This document shows, in pieces, positions 43,102 to 48,306 of a DNA stretch of 48,306 nucleotides. The stretch's first letter is position 1, and the number at the start of each line of letters is the position of its first letter. Source of the DNA: XN24 sp964413755 (GTDB taxonomy: Bacteria > Pseudomonadota > Gammaproteobacteria > Steroidobacterales > XN24). The DNA is taken from the NCBI GenBank assembly GCA_964413755.1, contig CAYPTW010000003.1, positions 1-48,306 of the forward strand, given 5' to 3'. The position numbers and the translations under genes were made by a program. The notes beneath the pieces were generated by a model, which saw only the letters and a list, made by a program, of their open reading frames with translations, ran no database searches and had not been told where the DNA came from.

Positions 43102-43941
43102 ATGGCGAAGAGAGAAATGGAAGCCGGCATCCACCGCGACCTGCGCGACCGGATGACCTATACGAGTTACCTCGGGCTCGACCGCGTGCTGTCCGCGCAG
43201 CAGCCGTTGTCGGAGCCGCCGCATCACGACGAGATGCTGTTCATCGTGCAGCATCAGGTCACCGAGTTGTGGATGAAGCTGATCATCCACGAGCTCGAGG
43301 CGGCCATGGAGTCGATTCGCAACGACCGGCTCGAGCCATGCTTCAAGGTGCTGGCGCGCGTCAAGCAGGTGCAGCAGCAGATGTATCACCAGTGGAGCGT
43401 GCTGGAGACCCTGACGCCGGCGGAGTACGCGCGTTTCCGGCACGTCTTCGGCCAGGCCTCGGGCTTCCAGTCGGTGCAGTTCCGCCTGCTGGAGTTCCTG
43501 CTCGGCAACAAGGAGGCAAGCTACCTGGCCGTGTTCGCGCACGACCCGGTGGCGAGCGACCGGCTGCGCGCCGCCCTCGAGGCGCCGTCGATCTACGACG
43601 AGTTCCTGCGCCTGCTGGCGCGTCGCGGCATGCCGGTGCCGGCCGAGCGCGTCGAGCGGGACTGGTCCGAGCCCTGCGAGTCGCATCCGGGCGTGGTCGC
43701 GGTGCTGAAGACCATCTACGAGGACACGCGCAATCACTGGGACGCCTACGACATGTGCGAGAAGCTGGTCGACCTCGAGACCAACTTCCAGCTGTGGCGT
43801 TTCCGTCATCTCAAGACGGTGGAGCGGATCATCGGTTTCAAGCGCGGTACGGGCGGGTCCTCGGGGGTCAAGTTCCTGCGCGAGGCCATCGATATCCGCC
43901 TGTTCCCGGAGCTCATCGACGTGCGTACCGAGATCGAGTAG
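43102..43941 (+). CDS. kynA: Tryptophan 2,3-dioxygenase
   Basis: Haem enzyme that opens the indole ring of tryptophan to N-formylkynurenine, the first step of the kynurenine pathway. Signature blocks are MTYTSYLGLDRVLSAQQP, HDEMLFIVQHQVTELWMKL (with His51 equivalent to the substrate-binding His55), FGQASGFQSVQFR and the proximal haem ligand His236 in FRHLKTVERIIG. GTGGSSGV and the C-terminal FLREA complete the family pattern. 279 aa is normal. It is divergent from the 2-oxoacid dehydrogenase operon and converges on marR (four bases between stops). Kynureninase and formamidase genes are not in the window. Confidence 0.97.
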   Translation: MAKREMEAGIHRDLRDRMTYTSYLGLDRVLSAQQPLSEPPHHDEMLFIVQHQVTELWMKLIIHELEAAMESIRNDRLEPCFKVLARVKQVQQQMYHQWSVLETLTPAEYARFRHVFGQASGFQSVQFRLLEFLLGNKEASYLAVFAHDPVASDRLRAALEAPSIYDEFLRLLARRGMPVPAERVERDWSEPCESHPGVVAVLKTIYEDTRNHWDAYDMCEKLVDLETNFQLWRFRHLKTVERIIGFKRGTGGSSGVKFLREAIDIRLFPELIDVRTEIE

Positions 43942-43945
43942 GCGA

Positions 43946-44407
43946 TCAATCGATCACCGGGGCCGGAAGCTCGCCGGCGCGGCTTTGCAGGCGCTGCAGC
44001 AGGGTGTCCAGGGCCTCTCTCTCGCGCGTGCTCAGGGCGGCCAGCAACTCGTCCTCGTAACGGCGCAGCACCGGCGTGACCCGCTGGTAAATGCTTCGCC
44101 CCTCTGCAGTGAGTTCCAGCATGCTGCGGCGGCGGTCGCCGGCGGCAGTGCGGCGCGACACCCGGCCGGTCAGCTGGAGCCGGCGCACGGCGCGGCTGAC
44201 CGCGACCTTGTCCATGGCCGTGCGCTCTGCCACCTCGGCGGCCGAGGCGCCCGGCGCATGCGCCAGCACGGCGATGACGCGCCACTCGGGTATGGACAGG
44301 CCGAAACGGCGCGAGTAGCACTCCGCGATCGCTGCGCTGATCCGGTTCGACAGCACGGACAGCCGGTAGGGCAGGAACTGGTCGAGGATGAAAGGCCCGT
44401 CGGTCAT
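43946..44407 (-). CDS. MarR-family transcriptional regulator
   Basis: 153-aa winged-helix regulator. The DNA-binding part is LSIPEWRVIAVLAHAPGASAAEVAE, then MDKVAVSRAVRRLQLTGRV and the wing RRTAAGDRRRSMLELTAEG. N- and C-terminal helices would form the dimer. It is divergent from hppD, with two palindromes in the 97-base gap, so it very likely controls the tyrosine degradation genes and itself. The ligand is unknown; homogentisate or 4-hydroxyphenylpyruvate are natural candidates (inference). Confidence 0.93.
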   Translation of the reverse strand: MTDGPFILDQFLPYRLSVLSNRISAAIAECYSRRFGLSIPEWRVIAVLAHAPGASAAEVAERTAMDKVAVSRAVRRLQLTGRVSRRTAAGDRRRSMLELTAEGRSIYQRVTPVLRRYEDELLAALSTREREALDTLLQRLQSRAGELPAPVID

Positions 44408-44420
44408 GGTGCGATGCAGC

Positions 44421-44450
44421 TTGTTGGGCGATGCGTGTGCAGACTATAAT
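44421..44450 (+). promoter_or_regulatory. Sigma-70 promoter of hppD
   Basis: Perfect TATAAT at 44445-44450 with TTGTTG at 44421-44426 (three of six for -35) and an 18-base spacer. The start site would be near 44457, inside the palindromes. A reverse promoter for marR (TTGAAT at 44467-44472, TATAGT at 44443-44448 on the minus strand, 18-base spacer) overlaps it. Confidence 0.65.
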
Positions 44451-44475
44451 AGTTTCACTTGTAACTATTCAAGTG
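44448..44475. promoter_or_regulatory. Two interlocking operator palindromes between marR and hppD
   Basis: Palindrome A: AATAGTT (44448-44454) and AACTATT (44463-44469), perfect 7-bp arms, 8-base spacer. Palindrome B: CACTTG (44456-44461) and CAAGTG (44470-44475), perfect 6-bp arms, 8-base spacer. Their centres are seven bases apart. The site is AT-rich in GC-rich DNA, overlaps the hppD -10 and lies between the divergent marR promoter elements. The arrangement fits binding of one or two MarR dimers that repress both genes. Confidence 0.72.
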
Positions 44476-44504
44476 CCTGCGGTTTTACAACTCCGGAGAC
44501 AGAC

Positions 44505-45563
44505 ATGACCGAAGTTCAGGACAATCCCCTGGGCATCGACGGTTTCGAATTCGTCGAATTCGCGGCGCCTGATGCCGCGCTGCTGCACAGCCTCTTTCGT
44601 CACATGGGCTTCACCGCCGTGGGGCGCCATCGTGAGCGGAAGGTCACGTTGTACCGCCAGGGCGACGTGAACTTCCTCGTCAACGAGGAGCCCGACAGCT
44701 TTGCCGCGGACTTTGCGCGCGAGCACGGGCCGAGCGCCTGCGGCTTCGCCATCCGCGTCGCCGATGCGGCGCGCGCCCGGGCCCACGCCATCGACAACGG
44801 CGCCAGCGCCCTGAGCAACAAGCCGGCGACGCTGCCGGTGCGCGCGCCCGTGGTGGCAGGCATCGGCGGCAGCGCCCTCTACCTGGTGGACCGCTACGGC
44901 GAGCGCGGCTCCATCTACGACGCCGATTTCGAGTACCTGGACGGCGTGGAGCGGCACCCGGCCGGCTTCGGCCTGACCTTCATCGATCACCTCACCCACA
45001 ACGTCTACCAGGGCAACATGGACAAGTGGGCGGGCTTCTACGAGCGCATCTTCAACTTCCGCGAGATCCGCTACTTCGACATCAAGGGCAGCCAGACGGG
45101 CCTGGTGTCGCGCGCCATGACCGCGCCGGACGGCATGGTCCGCATTCCCATCAACGAGGCGACCGACGACAAGTCGCAGATCGCCGAGTATCTCGAGGAG
45201 TACAACGGCGAGGGCATCCAGCACATCGCGCTGTTCACCGACGACATCTACGCGTCGGTCGAATCGCTGCGCGCCGAGGGCATCGAGTTCCTCGACGTGC
45301 CGGATACCTACTACGAGATGGTCGACGGCCGCGTGCCGAAGCACGGCGAGGACCTGGAGCGCATGGGCCGCAACCGCATCCTCATCGATGCGGACCGCGA
45401 AACCGGCCAGCGACTGCTGTTGCAGATCTTCACCCAGACCTGCGTCGGCCCGATCTTCTTCGAGATCATCCAGCGCAAGGGCAACGAGGGCTTCGGCGAG
45501 GGCAACTTCCAGGCCCTGTTCGAGTCCATCGAGCGTGACCAGATGCGCCGGGGCGTGATCTAG
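44505..45563 (+). CDS. hppD: 4-hydroxyphenylpyruvate dioxygenase
   Basis: Converts 4-hydroxyphenylpyruvate to homogentisate using Fe(II) and O2. Iron ligands are His162 (FIDHLTHNV), His240 (GIQHIALFTDDI) and Glu320 (GPIFFEIIQRKG). Two vicinal-oxygen-chelate halves are visible; the N-terminal one lacks ligands, as usual. 352 aa is typical of bacterial enzymes. The ATG at 44505 has GGAG six bases upstream; the open frame extends back to 44388 through promoter sequence and is not coding. First gene of the hppD-hmgA-fahA-maiA operon. Confidence 0.97.
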   Translation: MTEVQDNPLGIDGFEFVEFAAPDAALLHSLFRHMGFTAVGRHRERKVTLYRQGDVNFLVNEEPDSFAADFAREHGPSACGFAIRVADAARARAHAIDNGASALSNKPATLPVRAPVVAGIGGSALYLVDRYGERGSIYDADFEYLDGVERHPAGFGLTFIDHLTHNVYQGNMDKWAGFYERIFNFREIRYFDIKGSQTGLVSRAMTAPDGMVRIPINEATDDKSQIAEYLEEYNGEGIQHIALFTDDIYASVESLRAEGIEFLDVPDTYYEMVDGRVPKHGEDLERMGRNRILIDADRETGQRLLLQIFTQTCVGPIFFEIIQRKGNEGFGEGNFQALFESIERDQMRRGVI

Positions 45564-45575
45564 CCGGAGCGCGAC

Positions 45576-46706
45576 ATGAAGAAGTGGATTTCATTCCCGC
45601 GCATCGAGGGCACCACCTCGCGCCAGGCGCATGCCGACCTGCCGCCGGGGACCTATGAGCGCGAGCTGGGCAAGGAAGGCTTCTTCGGGCCGGCCACGCA
45701 CATGTACCACCGCCGTCCGCCGACCGGATGGAGCAGCTTCGAAGGGCCGTTGCAGCCGCGCGCTTTCGATACCACGAAGCTGGGTACCGCGACCGATTCG
45801 CCCTGGCAGGCACCGCTGCTGCTGCACAACGCGGCGGTGAAGTTCCGTCACTGGCGCCTCGAGCGCAGCATGCCGGCGCTGGCGCGCAACTCCGACGGTG
45901 ACGAGCTGCTGTTCCTGCATGAAGGCGATGCCGTGCTGTTCTGCGATTACGGGCGGCTCGAGCTGGTGGCAGGGGACTACCTCGTGCTGCCGCGCGGCAC
46001 CATGTGGCGCCTGGAGGTCGCGGCGCCGGTGTCCATGCTGCTCATCGAGGCGACGAACGACAGTTTCCGCCTGCCGGACAAGGGCATGCTCGGCCCGCAT
46101 GCCATCTTCGACGAGGCGATGCTGGACACGCCGGTCATCGACGCCGCGTTCCTGGCGCAGCAGGACGAGCGCGAGTGGCGCGTCGAGGTGAAGCGGCGCG
46201 ACCAGGTGTCCGTGATCACCTATCCCTACAGCCCGCTGGATGCGGTCGGCTGGAAGGGCGACCTGGCGCCGGTGCGCATCAACTGGCGCGCCATCCGGCC
46301 GATCATGTCGCATCGCTATCACCTGCCGCCGTCGGTGCACACGACCTTCCTCGCCGGCCGCTTCGTGGTGTGCACCTTCGTGCCGCGACCCTTCGAGTCG
46401 GATCCCGACGCGCTCAAGGTGCCGTTCTTCCACAACAACGACGACTTCGACGAGGTGATCTTCTATCACGCCGGCGAGTTCTTCTCGCGCGACAACATTC
46501 ATCCGGGCATGATCACCATGCATCCCTGCGGCTTCACCCACGGCCCGCATCCCAAGGCGCTGAAGAACATGCTGCAGCAGAAGGCGCCGGGCACCAACGA
46601 GGTCGCCGTCATGCTGGACACGCGCGACGCGCTGGAGATCGGCCCGGCGGCCGCCGGGATCGAGTGGCAGGGTTATGTCGACAGCTGGAAGGGAGGTGGC
46701 GCGTGA
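45576..46706 (+). CDS. hmgA: Homogentisate 1,2-dioxygenase, short form
   Basis: Cupin-type Fe(II) dioxygenase opening homogentisate to maleylacetoacetate. At 376 aa it is about 60 residues shorter than classical HmgA. The metal site is VPFFHNNDDFDEVIFYH and GFTHGPHP: His286 and His322 are 36 apart, exactly as the human ligands His335 and His371. The acidic ligand would be Glu293 at +7 (or Asp292 at +6) instead of +6. The cupin blocks DELLFLHEGDAVLFCDYG and GDYLVLPRGTMWRLE are clear. It starts 12 bases after hppD and overlaps fahA as GTGA. Operon position makes the role nearly certain despite the divergence. Confidence 0.9.
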   Translation: MKKWISFPRIEGTTSRQAHADLPPGTYERELGKEGFFGPATHMYHRRPPTGWSSFEGPLQPRAFDTTKLGTATDSPWQAPLLLHNAAVKFRHWRLERSMPALARNSDGDELLFLHEGDAVLFCDYGRLELVAGDYLVLPRGTMWRLEVAAPVSMLLIEATNDSFRLPDKGMLGPHAIFDEAMLDTPVIDAAFLAQQDEREWRVEVKRRDQVSVITYPYSPLDAVGWKGDLAPVRINWRAIRPIMSHRYHLPPSVHTTFLAGRFVVCTFVPRPFESDPDALKVPFFHNNDDFDEVIFYHAGEFFSRDNIHPGMITMHPCGFTHGPHPKALKNMLQQKAPGTNEVAVMLDTRDALEIGPAAAGIEWQGYVDSWKGGGA

Positions 46707-47686
46707 AGCTTGCCAGCCTGAAGAACGGCGGTCGCGACGGCACCCTGGTCGTCGTCAGCCGCGACCTGTCCCGCGCTGCGCGCACGGCGGCGGCGCCGAC
46801 CCTGCAGGCGGCGCTGGATGACTGGGATCGTTGCCGGCCGCAGCTGCAGGCGCTGGCAGAGGCGCTGGAGAGCGGCACCGCCGAGGACGCCTTCGATCTT
46901 TCCGTCGACGACCTGGCTGCGCCGCTGCCGCGGGCATACCAGTTCCTCGACGGCAGCGCCTACCTGGCGCACGTGGAGCGCGTGCGGCGCGCCCGCGGCG
47001 CAGAGATGCCGCCCAGCTTTCTTACCGACCCGCTGATGTACCAGGCGGTGTCCGACGGCTTCCTGCCGCCCGTGGGGACCATCCCGGTGGCGAGCGAGGA
47101 GTACGGCATCGACTTCGAGTCCGAGGTCTGCGTCGTCACGTCGGACGTGCCCATGGGCGTGAGCGCGGCAGAAGCGGGCGCCTATGTGCAGCTGGTCTGC
47201 CTGGTGAACGATGTCTCGCTGCGCAACCTGATCCCGGCCGAGCTGGCCAAGGGTTTCGGCTTCCTGCACAGCAAGCCGCGCTCGGCGCTGTCCCCGGTGA
47301 TGGTCACGCCGGACGAGCTGGGCGACGCCTGGCATGACGGCAAGGTCCACCTGCCGCTCGTCACCATGCTGAACGGCGAGCGCTTCGGCGCGCCGGAAGC
47401 CGGCGTGGACATGCAGTTCTCCTTCTTCGAACTCATCGCCCACGCCGCCAAGACCCGGCCGCTGGCGGCGGGCACCATCATCGGCTCCGGCACGGTGGCC
47501 AACCAGGACGAATCGCTGGGTGCTTCCTGCATGGCCGAAAAACGCATGCTGGAAATTATCCGCGACGGCAAGCCGACGACACCGTTCCTGTCCTTCGGCG
47601 CGCGCGTGCGCGTCGAGATGTTCGACCACGCAGGGGATTCTATTTTCGGCGCCATCGAGCACGTGTATGAGCCCTACCGGCGCTGA
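46703..47686 (+). CDS. fahA: Fumarylacetoacetate hydrolase family protein
   Basis: Hydrolyses fumarylacetoacetate to fumarate and acetoacetate, the last step of tyrosine breakdown. 327 aa, shorter than the roughly 420-aa animal enzyme but usual for bacterial operon members. Metal-binding acidic residues are in YGIDFESEVCVV; later blocks are GFGFLHSKPRSALSPV, FSFFELIAHAAKT and IIGSGTVANQDES. The GTG start overlaps the hmgA stop as GTGA, with GGGAGG six bases upstream. The maiA start lies 20 bases inside its 3' end. The pathway role rests on the operon; the family itself is broad. Confidence 0.93.
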   Translation: MKLASLKNGGRDGTLVVVSRDLSRAARTAAAPTLQAALDDWDRCRPQLQALAEALESGTAEDAFDLSVDDLAAPLPRAYQFLDGSAYLAHVERVRRARGAEMPPSFLTDPLMYQAVSDGFLPPVGTIPVASEEYGIDFESEVCVVTSDVPMGVSAAEAGAYVQLVCLVNDVSLRNLIPAELAKGFGFLHSKPRSALSPVMVTPDELGDAWHDGKVHLPLVTMLNGERFGAPEAGVDMQFSFFELIAHAAKTRPLAAGTIIGSGTVANQDESLGASCMAEKRMLEIIRDGKPTTPFLSFGARVRVEMFDHAGDSIFGAIEHVYEPYRR

Positions 47687-48306
47687 GCCCGTCACGCTCT
47701 ACGGTTACTGGCGCAGCACCGCCGCATGGCGGGTCAGGATTGCGCTCAACCTGAAGGGCGTGAGCTGGACTTACCGGCCCGTGCACCTGGTGCGCGACGG
47801 CGGCGAGCAGCGCCGCCCCGACTATCTCCGTCTCAACCCGCAGGGCCTGGTGCCGGCGCTGGCGATCGACGGGCAGTTGTTGACCCAGTCGCTGGCGATT
47901 ATCGAGTACCTCGAGGAGACCCGCCCGCAGCCGGCTTTGCTCCCGGCCGACGCGCCCGGCAAGGCGCGCGTGCGCAGCCTGGCGCAGCTGGTCGCAGCCG
48001 ACCTGCACCCCCTGAACAACCTGCGCGTGCTGCAGTACCTCGGCGAGCACATGGGCGCCGGCGACGCCCAGCGCCAGGCGTGGTACCGCCACTGGGTCAG
48101 GGTGGGGCTGGAGGCCCTCGAGACGCGCCTGGCGCGCGAGACTGCCACCGGTCGGTTCTGCCACGGCGACGCCCCCGGGCTCGCTGACTGCTGCCTGGTG
48201 CCGCAGCTGTACAACGCGCGGCGCTACGACTGTCCACTGGACGCCTGCCCGACGTTGTTGCGCATCGAGGCGGCCTGCGGCGAACTGGACGCGTTCCAGG
48301 CCGCCG
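47667..48306 (+). CDS. maiA: Maleylacetoacetate isomerase (zeta-class GST), cut by the window edge
   Basis: Glutathione-dependent isomerisation of maleylacetoacetate to fumarylacetoacetate. The frame opens with ATG at 47667 inside the fahA end and stays open to the last base (213 complete codons). The N-terminal thioredoxin fold has LYGYWRSTAAWRVRIALNLKG; the zeta-class SSCS motif reads STAA here, keeping the first Ser, similar to the SSAA of many bacterial members. NPQGLVPAL and LTQSLAIIEYLEE are the glutathione-site blocks; DLHPLNNLRVLQYL is typical of the zeta C-terminal domain. Only a few residues of the C-terminus are probably missing. Confidence 0.93.
   Translation, partial: MSPTGAEPVTLYGYWRSTAAWRVRIALNLKGVSWTYRPVHLVRDGGEQRRPDYLRLNPQGLVPALAIDGQLLTQSLAIIEYLEETRPQPALLPADAPGKARVRSLAQLVAADLHPLNNLRVLQYLGEHMGAGDAQRQAWYRHWVRVGLEALETRLARETATGRFCHGDAPGLADCCLVPQLYNARRYDCPLDACPTLLRIEAACGELDAFQAA

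Noticed and set aside
43942..43945. Terminator between kynA and marR
   Set aside because: Only four bases separate the stops, and nearby GATC repeats do not make a stable stem with a T-tract.

Overview
This is a gene-dense, high-GC chromosomal segment from a proteobacterium, most likely a free-living aerobic gammaproteobacterium (inference). The pointers are the fused chorismate mutase-prephenate dehydrogenase (T-protein), the fused aspartate kinase-homoserine dehydrogenase, the very large NAD-type glutamate dehydrogenase and the HemP-like protein. Genes are packed tightly, with many ATGA, GTGA and TGATG overlaps. I see no rRNA, tRNA, CRISPR array, insertion sequence or phage gene. I recognise 41 protein-coding genes; the last runs off the right edge.

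Layout. 47-1700: RhlE-type RNA helicase, then a small eukaryote-like RRM protein closed by a clear terminator. 1848-6371: a hypothetical protein and an Anbu-type proteasome-like peptidase (+) facing a three-gene operon (-) of a permuted ATP-grasp (COG2308), an alpha-E protein (COG2307) and a zinc-ribbon/zincin metallopeptidase (COG4307-like). This looks like a peptide-ligase plus peptidase system of unknown substrate and is the least understood part of the window. 6434-10430: a saccharopine-dehydrogenase-like reductase, then glutathione-dependent formaldehyde detoxification (AdhC, FghA) with a methyltransferase. 10434-15612: HemP-like protein, a NahK-like small-molecule kinase, and thrA-thrC without a recognisable thrB. 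15609-19056: an operon of a family I CoA-transferase and a ThDP enzyme strikingly like human ILVBL/HACL2; together they could activate and cleave 2-hydroxy acids. 19131-23881: tyrA, an MFS transporter, a HerA-like ATPase (YjgR) and glutamate racemase.

24111-33233: a large fatty-acid operon (thiolase, FadB-like, two crotonases, acyl-CoA dehydrogenase, nitronate-monooxygenase-like protein, alpha-methylacyl-CoA-racemase-like protein, patatin). Its leader has a consensus TATAAT and a near-perfect 24-bp dyad across the expected start site. 33235-42964 (-): a central-carbon operon of two-subunit 2-oxoacid dehydrogenase E1, E2, NAD-glutamate dehydrogenase, a NYN/LOTUS RNA-associated protein and phosphoglycerate mutase. 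43102 to the end: tryptophan 2,3-dioxygenase, a MarR regulator, and the tyrosine-to-fumarate/acetoacetate pathway (HPPD, homogentisate dioxygenase, fumarylacetoacetase, maleylacetoacetate isomerase). Two interlocking palindromes lie between marR and hppD.

The theme is catabolism of amino acids, fatty acids and hydroxy acids to acetyl-CoA and central intermediates, with housekeeping biosynthesis between. Functions are read from sequence motifs and remembered family patterns; no database search was possible.
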